Shown here one piece after another: positions 52,301-55,899 of a DNA stretch of 60,000 nt. Numbering within the stretch: the stretch's first letter is position 1; each line of letters begins with the position of its first letter. The stretch comes from Polytrichum commune (lineage: Eukaryota; Streptophyta; Polytrichopsida; Polytrichales; Polytrichaceae), in assembly GCA_950295325.1 (NCBI GenBank), contig OX485804.1, positions 14,572,001 through 14,632,000 on the forward strand. Reading direction: 5' to 3'. A program made the position numbers and the translations under genes. The notes beneath the pieces were generated by a model. That model was given only the letters and a program-made list of their open reading frames with translations, ran no database searches and was not told the origin of the DNA.

Positions 52301-52938
52301 CATCATATCCAGAGTGAGTAGGTTCTGTGCAACTTAGACCTTGTGCAATCTTTCACTTTGATCATCATTGCAAGAGAACTCCACACACTCTGAACCCGAA
52401 AATGATAGCTCGTTGCATGAAATCTTTAAATCAATCAGCCATTTAGAGCATAAAACTAATTTGATTTCTGTGATTTCAAACCTATCATAAGAGCAATTAT
52501 TTCAGCCATGATCTAATTCTTGGAGAGTATACTTCTAGCACTGAAAATGTGCGTATAGTGATGAAAGAAGCTACATCATATCCATAGTAAATAGATGGAA
52601 GACAGTGCAAACAAACGTACCTCGTCCCATCTTTGTTTTTGTGGAAAATTTGTCAAGACATGGAGCCTAGCAGCTTCATCTCTGTAGGCAAACAGCCTTC
52701 CGTTGGTGGTGCTTTGAAGAAACCCCCATGCAATTTGTGCATGCAAGGTACTCCAAGACCACTCCGCTCGGATCAGCTGCATCTGCTTCTTCACCCAGGC
52801 GATTTCAGGGGACTTGGCGATGGCCTCCAGATCATAGATCCGTTGCCGTGTATCCCGCCGTGCCGATGCATCATCCTCAGACTCAATTGGTAAGCCTTGA
52901 GGTAGGTCCATTGCTTGTTGGACCGCAGCTGCAGCCAT
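889..52938 (-). CDS. DNAH2: Axonemal dynein heavy chain, DNAH2 / I1-f dynein 1-beta type (3' end outside window)
   Basis: This is the motor subunit of a two-headed inner-arm dynein. Known family role: ATP-driven sliding of axonemal doublet microtubules in cilia and flagella, with the tail holding intermediate chains at the base of the 96-nm repeat. I joined 65 exons (coordinates in the segment entries); 64 GT-AG introns keep one frame of about 3,950 codons. Four P-loops are visible: GPAGTGKT (AAA1, about residue 1947), GRTGSGKT (AAA2, 2229), GNVGVGKT (AAA3, 2565) and GVGGSGRKS (AAA4, 2914). A stalk with a microtubule-binding domain lies between AAA4 and AAA5. The subfamily call rests on runs shared with DNAH2 and not with DNAH1, 5, 8, 9, 10 or 11, such as [26 protein letters not shown], LEYxNLGDKE-type AAA6 text and [10 protein letters not shown]. 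The start ATG at 52938 has A at -3 and G at +4. The C-terminal part is missing because the window ends. Family certain; 1-beta assignment likely. Confidence 0.93.
1238..1735. mobile_element. Inverted-repeat DNA element, family E (intron 64)
   Basis: The left end reads GGGCCACTTCACACACGAG and the right end is its near-exact reverse complement. A second match block (CGTGACCAT) follows on each side. Length is about 498 bp with no coding capacity, so it is a MITE-like nonautonomous element. A clean target-site duplication is not visible. Related ends occur at 54231 and, more diverged, near 39700 and 40170. Confidence 0.7.
4050..4573. mobile_element. Nonautonomous element with CACTA ends (intron 63)
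   Basis: The left end is CACTACACCATTAT and the right end is the reverse complement of CACTACACCGTTAT. Internal repeats of AGTGTCA/TGACACT type and GCATACT occur. CACTA termini are typical of the CMC/EnSpm superfamily. The three bases flanking each side do not match (ATG against CAA), so the superfamily call is tentative. It has no coding capacity. Confidence 0.55.
4613..5190. mobile_element. Inverted-repeat element with subterminal repeats (intron 63)
   Basis: The two ends carry GGGCTGCTTCACACTATGGC and its near reverse complement. Further partial copies of CATAGTGTGAAG lie inside, near 4742, 4823 and 5095. It ends about 46 bp before the 3' edge of dynein exon 63. Repeated subterminal motifs are usual transposase binding sites; no protein is encoded. 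Confidence 0.5.
5700..6060. repeat. Diverged copy of dispersed repeat family B (intron 62)
   Basis: It shares the same order of short blocks with copies at 13694 and 15629: AAAGTC near the start, GAGGGACC, a TTTGAAAGGTGGG-like block, TCATGGGACCC, CAAGCTA and AAACTTGAGTGA. It is much diverged, and its ends cannot be set precisely. Confidence 0.4.
7718..11509 (-). CDS. DNAH2: Dynein exons 57-60: end of stalk and AAA5 (residues 3427-3618)
   Basis: Exons: 11309-11509, 9459-9632, 9022-9087, 7718-7852. Exon 57 has [33 protein letters not shown] and [10 protein letters not shown]. Exon 58 has [20 protein letters not shown] and [10 protein letters not shown]. Exon 59 is a 66-nt exon ([20 protein letters not shown]) seen only by homology. 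Exon 60 has [23 protein letters not shown]5 has no P-loop in dyneins, as here. All junctions are phase 0. Confidence 0.92.
7885..8265. repeat. Dispersed repeat family C, copy 2 (intron 59)
   Basis: The right part reads TTTTGAGCACGTAGTTCAATC, then ACCACATACCACTCAAA and GGTGTCCAATTAAGA, as in the family C copies at 18124, 38270 and 42890. The outer ends (GGTCTTAAGTGGTTAC and the reverse complement of GCCTATTTTGGTTACC) form an imperfect inverted repeat. Confidence 0.5.
11631..12122. mobile_element. pogo/Tc1-mariner-like MITE, family H (intron 56)
   Basis: The left terminal inverted repeat is CAGTCCACCCTCGATAAATG; the right one matches it at about 21 of 23 positions. Both are bounded by TA, the target duplication of the Tc1/mariner superfamily, and a CAGT...CTCGATAA end is pogo-like. 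The interior is AT-rich with many TGTTAAC blocks. It encodes no transposase, so it would need one elsewhere in the genome. Confidence 0.7.
12123..12330. repeat. Dispersed repeat family I, copy 1 (intron 56)
   Basis: It shares GGAGCCTT(A/G)CCA, CATGTTCA-like, AGTGGTCAA and GGTCATCAA blocks in the same order with 31870-32080. It directly abuts the pogo-like element. No termini were recognised. Confidence 0.45.
12813..16285 (-). CDS. DNAH2: Dynein exons 52-56: coiled-coil stalk and microtubule-binding domain (residues 3141-3426)
   Basis: Exons: 16063-16285, 14837-15142, 13482-13586, 13112-13227, 12813-12918. The stalk carries the microtubule-binding domain at its tip. Exon 52 and early exon 53 form the outgoing coiled coil ([28 protein letters not shown]). 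Exon 53 then has [20 protein letters not shown], the classic entry to the microtubule-binding domain, and [14 protein letters not shown]. Exon 54 gives [20 protein letters not shown] and GLCLW. Exons 55-56 give [23 protein letters not shown] and the returning coil to LDDLN. Domain length is normal. Confidence 0.93.
13694..14090. repeat. Dispersed repeat family B, copy 1 (intron 53)
   Basis: It begins TAGAGTTATCC and runs through TTTGATCCTTCTTTGAGGAA, AAGAGCTC, TTGAAAGTT, GGGACCTCCT and GCAAGGCTAGCTTGG to about ACCCATGG. Copy 2 at 15629 is strongly similar over its whole length. The opening 11 bases are identical to the terminal repeat of the foldback family A. Confidence 0.6.
15385..15560. 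repeat. Partial copy of inverted-repeat family G (intron 52)
   Basis: The run TTTGGTTCTAT, GGGATAAGGTGCAT, ACTTGC, ATACA(A/G)GGTGT and CACTGGGAGAG parallels the interior of the complete element at 46173-46652. The termini are missing. Confidence 0.45.
15629..16035. repeat. Dispersed repeat family B, copy 2 (intron 52)
   Basis: It starts TAGAGTTATCC like copy 1. It keeps AAGAAAGCTTTCTATTAAGA, GGGACCTCCT, TGCAAGGCTAGCTTGGC and AAACTTGAGTGACTTTGTG in order. It stops about 28 bp before the 3' edge of exon 52. A fragment in the opposite orientation lies at 26325-26440. Confidence 0.6.
16603..16930. repeat. Dispersed repeat family K, copy 1 (intron 51)
   Basis: It shares GTG(G/T)GGCCACAAT, TTTTCAACCCAC(A/G)TCAAATCT, TTGATGTGGATGA, TTTCCACCTTGACTA and TTTTTAGTGT-type blocks with 18612-18936. 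A related element at 40610-40885 has GTGGGCCACA at both ends in inverted orientation, so the family is probably a terminal-inverted-repeat MITE. Confidence 0.55.
17005..19666 (-). CDS. DNAH2: Dynein exons 48-51: AAA4 (residues 2887-3141)
   Basis: Exons: 19523-19666, 18984-19166, 17793-18019, 17005-17214. Exon 48 has [20 protein letters not shown]; the usual Gln in GGSGRQS is Lys here. Exon 49 holds the Walker B region [20 protein letters not shown]. Exon 50 has [10 protein letters not shown] and [17 protein letters not shown]. Exon 51 continues [13 protein letters not shown] and [13 protein letters not shown], ending at a phase-2 donor (17005) that joins exon 52 to give [18 protein letters not shown]4 binds nucleotide and tunes motor output in this family. 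Confidence 0.93.
18124..18501. mobile_element. Inverted-repeat MITE, family C, complete copy (intron 49)
   Basis: The left end TAAGGTATGTGGGTGTTATT is matched by the reverse complement of the right end with only two differences over about 25 bases. Length is 378 bp. Related, less complete copies lie at 7885, 23403 (inverted), 38270 and 42890, all in introns of the same gene. Confidence 0.7.
18502..18610. repeat. Partial copy of dispersed repeat family J (intron 49)
   Basis: The GTTGAGCCCC, ACAACTTTTAA, TTGACTTGGTG and CACAATG blocks match those at 21330 and 28180. It sits directly between the family C and K elements. Confidence 0.4.
18612..18936. repeat. Dispersed repeat family K, copy 2 (intron 49)
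   Basis: It has the same block order as copy 1 at 16603: GAGTGTAGGCCACAAT, TTTTCAACCCACGTCAAATC, TTGATGTGGATGA and TTTCCACCTTGACTA. It ends about 48 bp before the 3' edge of exon 49. Confidence 0.55.
20049..25033 (-). CDS. DNAH2: Dynein exons 41-47: AAA3 (residues 2496-2886)
   Basis: Exons: 24889-25033, 23863-24039, 23200-23310, 22328-22504, 21969-22178, 20860-20994, 20049-20264. AAA3 is the regulatory nucleotide site that gates AAA1. Exon 41 ([26 protein letters not shown]) was found by homology. Exon 42 holds the P-loop GNVGVGKT and [11 protein letters not shown]. Exon 43 holds EKRTKGVF and the Walker B segment CFLDDVNMP. Exon 44 runs [20 protein letters not shown] and [12 protein letters not shown]. 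Exon 45 has [18 protein letters not shown]. Exon 46 ([33 protein letters not shown]) also lacks a long frame but fits exactly. Exon 47 leads to AAA4. Confidence 0.92.
21330..21690. repeat. Dispersed repeat family J, copy 1 (intron 45)
   Basis: It parallels 28180-28515: CATTGTTCCTC, TCGAGC, AC(T/A)TTCAAAA-like, GTTGACTTGGTGACC, GTGGACTA, ATGACTAA, GTGGAGAATG, TTGCAAGGT and GAGTCCCAA. No termini were recognised. Confidence 0.5.
23403..23590. repeat. Family C copy, inverted and partial (intron 42)
   Basis: Read on the minus strand, it shows the family blocks ending in GGTGTCCAATAAGAAAAGCAA. It begins about 92 bp upstream of the 3' edge of exon 43's acceptor, in the opposite orientation to the other copies. 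Confidence 0.45.
25803..27776 (-). CDS. DNAH2: Dynein exons 37-40: AAA2 (residues 2215-2496)
   Basis: Exons: 27576-27776, 27068-27262, 26592-26744, 25803-26098. Exon 37 has the P-loop [15 protein letters not shown]. Exon 38 has [32 protein letters not shown] and [16 protein letters not shown]. Exon 39 has [20 protein letters not shown]. Exon 40 has [10 protein letters not shown] and [18 protein letters not shown]2 is the closest family in this stretch. The usual NPKAL motif after the P-loop is replaced by NSLAL. AAA2 normally binds nucleotide structurally rather than turning it over. Exon 40 is taken to start at TILDG (26098); an upstream in-frame extension has no suitable acceptor. Confidence 0.93.
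28180..28515. repeat. Dispersed repeat family J, copy 2 (intron 36)
   Basis: It shares CATTGTTCCTCCCCTA, GGTTGAT(C)CGGTGACC, GTGTGGACTACAG and GTGGAGAATGAG with 21330-21690. It is directly followed by a family A element at 28516. Confidence 0.5.
28516..28790. mobile_element. Foldback MITE family A, copy 2, left arm shortened (intron 36)
   Basis: It keeps ACTTGTGGTGGATGCTTGGA, the inner palindrome (GGGCCAAACTCATTT...AAAATGAC), GCAAAACAACCAACTCCCA and a right end close to GGATAACTCTA. The outer left arm is missing. Confidence 0.6.
28839..31089 (-). CDS. DNAH2: Dynein exons 33-36: AAA1, main ATPase site (residues 1903-2214)
   Basis: Exons: 30899-31089, 30139-30341, 29753-29934, 28839-29198. 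AAA1 is the principal ATP-hydrolysis site. Exon 33 holds [14 protein letters not shown] and the Walker A motif [10 protein letters not shown]. Exon 34 holds [13 protein letters not shown] and the Walker B segment [10 protein letters not shown]. Most dyneins have CFDEFNR; here Phe is Leu, while the catalytic Asp-Glu pair is kept. Exon 35 holds [20 protein letters not shown] (sensor I region). Exon 36 holds [14 protein letters not shown] and [10 protein letters not shown]. Junction phases are 2, 1, 0. Confidence 0.95.
29248..29610. mobile_element. Foldback MITE family A, copy 3 (intron 35)
   Basis: It begins TAGAGTTATTC. Long inverted arms include TTTTGCATACAA on the left and TGCAAAACAAC on the right, with the central palindrome AGGGCCAAACTCATTTTA / AAAATGAGTTTG. 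The right end is decayed. Confidence 0.65.
30431..30831. mobile_element. Foldback MITE family A, copy 4 (intron 33)
   Basis: Arms with GTTATCCTTGAATTCAATGG on the left and GGATAACTCTA at the right end. Inside are two short tandem duplications, CTCCATGTTCGGTAAGTT and CAAGCTCATCATTTTGG. It fills most of the intron between AAA1 exons 33 and 34, ending 68 bp from the end of exon 33. Confidence 0.7.
31697..39672 (-). CDS. DNAH2: Dynein exons 21-32: linker, DHC_N2 region (residues 1245-1902)
   Basis: Exons: 39514-39672, 38648-38746, 37848-38110, 37368-37536, 36618-36764, 35771-35938, 34687-34818, 34206-34409, 33220-33387, 32983-33091, 32374-32588, 31697-31837. The linker is the lever that swings across the AAA ring in the power stroke. 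Landmarks: [99 protein letters not shown] and [13 protein letters not shown]. Exon 25 lacks its own long open frame but is clear by homology. Exon 23 uses the second of two GT sites (after 37848); only this gives the right phase into exon 24. The 5' edge of exon 31 is the least sure boundary: in-phase splicing adds about 18 residues ([15 protein letters not shown] and on) not usual in the family. Confidence 0.88.
31870..32080. repeat. Dispersed repeat family I, copy 2 (intron 31)
   Basis: It shares GGGTAATGAATGTGAGGAGC-like text, ACATGTTCA, ATAGTGGTCAA and AAGGTCATCAAC in order with 12123-12330. Confidence 0.45.
36890..37330. repeat. Dispersed repeat family D, copy 1 (intron 24)
   Basis: It shares TTATGGTGTTGCTTCATCTT, GTTGGTCTAA, TCCCACATGATTGGTTGA, ACCTTAGGCGGCT and a GAGCCACCC end with 43745-43985 and 44645-45000. 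It carries short non-conserved open frames only. Confidence 0.55.
37708..37830. repeat. Family A fragment beside a splice donor (intron 23)
   Basis: It matches the outer left arm of the foldback family: AATCCTTGAGTTCAACGGGA, GGTCGGGAGTTGGTTGTTTT and TTTTTGGTGCATGCTTGG. It ends about 17 bp from the donor of exon 23 (GTAAGA starting at 37847). Confidence 0.6.
38270..38603. repeat. Dispersed repeat family C, copy 3 (intron 22)
   Basis: TTTTGAGCACATTGTTCTAC, CATGTCATTTTGGTG, CATATACCACTCAAATA and GTCCAATTAAGAAGAGTGAC match the complete copy at 18124 in order. The left edge is approximate. Confidence 0.55.
39698..40170. repeat. Diverged element related to family E (intron 20)
   Basis: The left GCTGTGACCATGAAATTGTG and GAGGGCCCTTG, and the right CAATGGTCACAGGCCCTCAAG, form an imperfect inverted pair. 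The interior has a hairpin TTTGACCCATCTC / GAGATGGGTCAAA at 39947-39974. Confidence 0.45.
40312..44606 (-). CDS. DNAH2: Dynein exons 14-20: distal tail (residues 919-1244)
   Basis: Exons: 44442-44606, 43438-43713, 42645-42790, 42314-42392, 41486-41586, 41010-41069, 40312-40462. Junction phases are 0,0,2,0,2,2,0 and each split codon is restored (for example the Arg between exons 16 and 17). Exon 15 begins [20 protein letters not shown], a conserved DNAH2 stretch. It then runs into a low-complexity Ser/Lys/Thr insert (about residues 1008-1060) before FPSFYE. Exon 16 resumes with [10 protein letters not shown] and [13 protein letters not shown]. Exon 19 is only 60 nt and reads [20 protein letters not shown], matching the family helix after [10 protein letters not shown]. 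Confidence 0.88.
40610..40885. mobile_element. Dispersed repeat family K, copy 3 (intron 19)
   Basis: The two ends carry AATGTGGGCCACACTAAT and its near reverse complement (TGTGGCCCACACTAATA), giving this copy readable terminal inverted repeats. It has no coding capacity. Confidence 0.5.
42890..43110. repeat. Dispersed repeat family C, copy 4 (intron 15)
   Basis: GATCACATAGATCTTCACAA, TTTTGAGCACATAGTCCAAT, CAAGTCATTTTGGTG and CATATACCACTCATATA match 38270-38603 closely. Confidence 0.55.
43745..43985. repeat. Dispersed repeat family D, copy 2 (intron 14)
   Basis: TTATGGCATTGCTTCATTTT, ATGATTGGGTGGACCA, GGGTGCACTGGAAAT and GGGTTTAAGCCACCC are shared with copies 1 and 3; a middle section is deleted. 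Confidence 0.55.
44645..45000. repeat. Dispersed repeat family D, copy 3 (intron 13)
   Basis: This is the longest clear copy: TTATGGTGTTGCTTCATTTT, TCCCATATGGTTGGTTGA, TTTGATTGGGTAGACCATAG, CCAACCTTAGGCGGCTTAAT and GGGTTTAAGCCACCC. The family type is unknown; I saw no clear terminal inverted repeat, so a SINE-like origin is possible. Confidence 0.55.
45796..51353 (-). CDS. DNAH2: Dynein exons 3-13: tail, DHC_N1 region (residues 146-918)
   Basis: Exons: 51111-51353, 50861-50983, 50294-50569, 49348-49722, 48905-49123, 48519-48656, 48109-48354, 47394-47537, 47117-47239, 46787-46876, 45796-46137; all junctions phase 0. The tail mediates heavy-chain dimerisation and binding of intermediate chains in this family. 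Recognisable text: [72 protein letters not shown] and RDHNK. Exon 12 (90 nt) was found only by joining frames and reads [19 protein letters not shown]. Exon 6 carries about 46 extra residues (roughly 411-457, rich in Pro, Ser, Glu, Lys) between [12 protein letters not shown] and [10 protein letters not shown], where DNAH2 proteins normally run on directly. Confidence 0.9.
46173..46652. mobile_element. Inverted-repeat element, family G (intron 12)
   Basis: The left end GGGCGTTTACACACAACT is matched by the reverse complement of the right end with one difference. Length is about 480 bp. The interior has no conserved coding frame. A partial relative lies at 15385-15560. Confidence 0.65.
49777..50136. 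mobile_element. Foldback MITE family A, complete copy (intron 5)
   Basis: It starts TAGAGTTATCC and ends GGATAACTCTA. The two halves are inverted copies over roughly 150 bp each, around a centre near 49957, so a transcript would fold into one long hairpin. The outer TA on each side fits a Tc1/mariner TA target. It encodes no protein. Confidence 0.75.
51556..52938 (-). CDS. DNAH2: Dynein exons 1-2: N-terminal extension (residues 1-145)
   Basis: Exon 1 is 52621-52938 and exon 2 is 51556-51672. The start was placed at the ATG at 52938. The frame is open further upstream (to about 52959), but only with a TTG, and the ATG context AAAATGGCT is strong. The first residues are [14 protein letters not shown], followed by an acidic patch ([10 protein letters not shown]) and a predicted helical region ending RWDE. 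Exon 2 begins [12 protein letters not shown] and ends RVLQ. Both junctions are phase 0. This leader precedes the conserved DHC_N1 tail; its role is not known from sequence. A non-coding first exon further upstream cannot be excluded. Confidence 0.85.
52047..52592. repeat. Tandem duplication, about 274-bp unit, in dynein intron 1
   Basis: Two adjacent, diverged copies. Each has TTCACTTTGATCA(C/T)CAT, AAATCAATCA(T/G)CCATTT, TATCATAAGAGCAA, CAATTCTTGGAGA-type text, CACTGAAAATGTG and GAAGCTACATCATATCC (starting at 52293 and 52567). The second copy ends about 28 bp from the donor of exon 1. Confidence 0.8.
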
Positions 52939-53049
52939 TTTGGCATAGCAATTACTCAACTATGTGCGTTCTCTGCTATATTTCTGAACTCTTCTTTCTT
53001 CAACCTGACCTTCTTAGGCAGCATAGTCAGGGAGAAGCCGCCACATGTG

Positions 53050-53870
53050 CATCTGCACTACATCAACCTGCTCAATGCACCAGTACATAATGACATCACA
53101 AAAAGACATACAGAGGTTGTTTCTGCTGCTCCATACAGATACCATGTTCATGTGCTAAATTATGCTCGAATGGCGGCATTAGCAAGCCCCCAAATCCAAC
53201 CATATCCTACTTATGAACTTAGGTTGTTACAGTTCTCGACCAGAGTTGCAGATTTCCCTCGGTTGAGCTTAATTTCCATTATCCTTATAATGGCCATGTC
53301 AGTGTCAATATCTGGATTTGCAATACATCATCCTTCAATACACTGGTCAACGCTAGTAGGTTGAGCTTAATCACCACTATCCTTTGACTTTCAATCAACA
53401 ACCTCGATGAACAAGACACAATTTCTGGTAGAACAGAATACCTATTACCATGTCACTGTCAATTGTGAATCTTCACTACATCAACCTTCTCAATGCACCA
53501 GTACATGACATTACAAATTGAGATACACAGTTTATGTTTCTGCTACTCATCATACAGATATTATGTTTATGTGCCAACTTATACTCGAATAATGGCATTG
53601 CCAAGCCCTCAAATGCATCCATAACCTATTTTTGAATTTAGATTATTCCAGTTCTCAATCACAGAGTTGCAGATGTCCTCGGGACACTGAGACAAATCCA
53701 TTGCGGTTGCATAATTTACAGAGTGGAGCTACATACATGCGATCAAGGATAGGGGGTTGAGCTTAATCACCACTATTCTTTGACTACTATTTAACAACCT
53801 CGATGAAGAAGGCACGATTTCTGGAAAAACGGAACACCTATAATGGCCATATTAGTATCAATTCCAGAGC
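53050..53870. repeat. Tandem duplication, about 415-bp unit, upstream of the dynein start
   Basis: Copy 1 starts near 53052 and copy 2 near 53470. Shared blocks in order are CACTACATCAACCT, CTCAATGCACCAGTACAT, ACAGATA, GTGC(T/C)AA(A/C)TTAT, GTTGAGCTTAATCACCACTA and AACCTCGATGAA. It begins about 110 bp upstream of the start codon, so it would cover the promoter or 5' leader. Confidence 0.75.
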
Positions 53871-54230
53871 ACATCCACCATTTTTGGACAGGACAGATCC
53901 ACGAGTTGTGAGAAATTTTGCATTTCCAAGTTGTAAGAACAAAGAAGTGCATCATACCGAAACGTGTAAGTTAGGGTAAGGAAGAGCCCCTGCCTTTGCA
54001 ATTGCCATAGCTGCTATAGCTGCCAGAATTGGAAGCACATGATTTGCAATTTCATGTCGCATTCAGTGGCAACAACATCGGCAAGTGATCAGGCGGCTGC
54101 CACCAAATTCCCATGTTTTCTTGCTCGGAGTAAGTTATTAACCAACTGTATTCTAGGGCTACTCAGCTACACCATGAGAATCTGGTTAAATTAAACTTAA
54201 CAACATTGGAGCTTGTAGGTTACTAATAAA

Positions 54231-54480
54231 GGCCACTTCACACACAAGACTCAAGGCCCCCAAGACCATTGCAATGTAAGAGCTCTCATTGGTCGAAAAG
54301 GCGCAGATAGTCCAAGTTCACTTCACACTAGGACGTGAAGGCCCAAAGAAAAGTTTGTGGATGAAAAGTCTACTTGGAGTCCTACATGGCAGGTTGTGGA
54401 TAAGGGTGCATGGTATGCCAGAATTTGCGTCAAGCCCACCTCCAAAAGGTAGGCCTCACGCAAATTTTGGAAGACCATAG
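54231..54480. repeat. Left part of a family E element
   Basis: It begins GGCCACTTCACACACAAGAC and continues AGCTCTCATTGGTCGAAAAGG, ACTTCACACTA, AAAGTCTACTTGGA and CCTACATGGCA, parallel to 1238-1500. The inverted right end was not found. Confidence 0.55.
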
Positions 54481-54899
54481 CAGTGAAACGGTTGTCAATG
54501 ATTGTCATGATTATTTTTATATATTTTTCTAACAATAACTTTTCCATGGTGGATTAGTCAAAAAGAGGCAAGGGATCATCTCTCCCAACTGCCCACAAAT
54601 CGAAGTGTAATTCGTATGTGTTCAAAAACACAAATGTAGAACTTGTGACACAAAAAATTGCAATACAAATTACAAGATTTAGGGTCAGTCTACCATGTGT
54701 CATTGTCATCACACAAATTTACATGTGAACCAAGTTGCCTATGTGCATTAAAGTGTTGTATGTGTGAGTACAATCCCCAATCACTTCATTTCAACAAGAC
54801 TAGAAAACAACATAACTTGTCTTTGCAAATCCAGTGCAAAACCTAAACACTGCGCTCCCCAGGTGCTACCCAAAATTGAAACAAATCTGGATTCATTGC

Positions 54900-55313
54900 T
54901 CAATGCCTATAATCATTAAAGGGGTTGAGCATCAAAAAGTTGCATAAATAGGCCAACTTAACCAAAGAATGGTCAGACAATCGTGCATTGAGTATGTGAG
55001 GGAGCACACGACGTGCAAGGTGGCAAGTGGTCCCAAAGTACCTATCAATATGTGCATATTGTCTCACCACAAAGTTGGGAGATGCAACATATTCTACAAC
55101 CACCATTCTTGCTAGGTCCCAATCAGCCAACCGAAGCATGTGAAACTCTAGGCACTCATCTAGAATCGGTCGCCAACTCTTGCTTGTGGCTCGAAGGTCC
55201 TCCATACTTGGGTTGGCCCCCATGCCATCACCTACATAGCGCACTTGGTAGAGGAAGCGAGGAACTACCCTTGTTTCCACCACATTGGGCAGGGAGACCA
55301 AAATTGAGTTCAC
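54900..55313 (-). other. Open reading frame of about 137 codons, unknown
   Basis: This frame is open for 137 codons but lacks an ATG at its start; the first Met is about residue 31 (MGANPSMEDL). It contains MLRLADWDLARMVVVEYVAS and ends LNPFNDYRH. Composition is protein-like (balanced, no low complexity). It may be an exon or a transposon relic. I recognise no domain. Confidence 0.3.
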
Positions 55314-55684
55314 CGTTCATTGTGCTAAAACTTGCAAACCTGCAACTCCCAACCAACCCAAACTCCACAATACCTAGGATCCAATTCAACCCAAAACCTC
55401 AAAATCCTACCCTTGGTTGCAGTGCCTCACCTAACTCCTAGAAACACACTCATGCAACCTTAACTTCTAGTGCTCACCACAAAACCAAACACCCAACCCA
55501 AATCTCTAGTGCTATCTTAACATGCTATCTTAAATAATGGATACAACTTGAAACTTAAGAGAATGGGAGTGAGTTGAACTCACCTTATATGGCTCTTCAA
55601 AGGGTTTTAGTATGGCATGATTAGGCCTTTCCTTGCCCACTAGAGACCTATTGTCTACTCGTTGAGTGGCCTCAATCATGCCAT

Positions 55685-55895
55685 TATTACAACCTTTCAC
55701 ACATCAACACACTGCTACTAGTGGAATCTCATTCACATCACTTGACACCAACATCCATTATTATAGTTTCACTCACATTAGCCCATAACCATTAGTGCAA
55801 TCTTTCATTCATCAACCCACATCCGTAATTATAATCTCGCTCACATCAGTTCATAGCCATGAGTGCAATCTCTCACTCAAAAACCCATTGTCATT
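55685..55895. repeat. Imperfect tandem repeat, about 68-bp unit
   Basis: About three units share AT(T/C)CA(C)TCACAT(T/C)A-type text. The clearest pair is TTATAGTTTCACTCACATTA (55761) and TTATAATCTCGCTCACATCA (55829), each followed by GTGCAATCT and a run of TCA-rich sequence. Confidence 0.5.
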
Positions 55896-55899
55896 AGCA

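Larger units (their letters stand above)
6340..52620. other. Remaining long introns without recognised content
   Basis: Introns over about 300 bases where I saw only unique AT-rich sequence or short simple repeats include 6340-6980, 9633-11308 (outside short family-C-like text near 10810-10930), 19167-19522, 19667-20048, 20265-20859, 22505-23199, 24040-24888, 25034-25802, 31090-31696, 33388-34205, 34819-35770, 38747-39513, 41587-42313, 45001-45795, 47538-48108 and 50984-51110. Simple repeats: (ATA)n at 16302-16323, an A tract at 25079-25096, AAATGTTTTTT repeats at 9398-9435, and a CATGTTT heptamer repeat at 26808-26832. Confidence 0.5.

Noticed and set aside
889-52938. Assignment to other dynein heavy chains (DNAH10/1-alpha, outer-arm DNAH5/8/9, single-headed DNAH1/3/6/7, cytoplasmic)
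   Set aside because: AAA2, AAA3 and AAA6 text and the order of tail blocks fit DNAH2 best; single-headed forms lack this long tail, and cytoplasmic dynein differs throughout.
55013-55441. Plus-strand open frame of 142 codons
   Set aside because: It overlaps a more protein-like frame on the other strand and has skewed, repeat-like composition.
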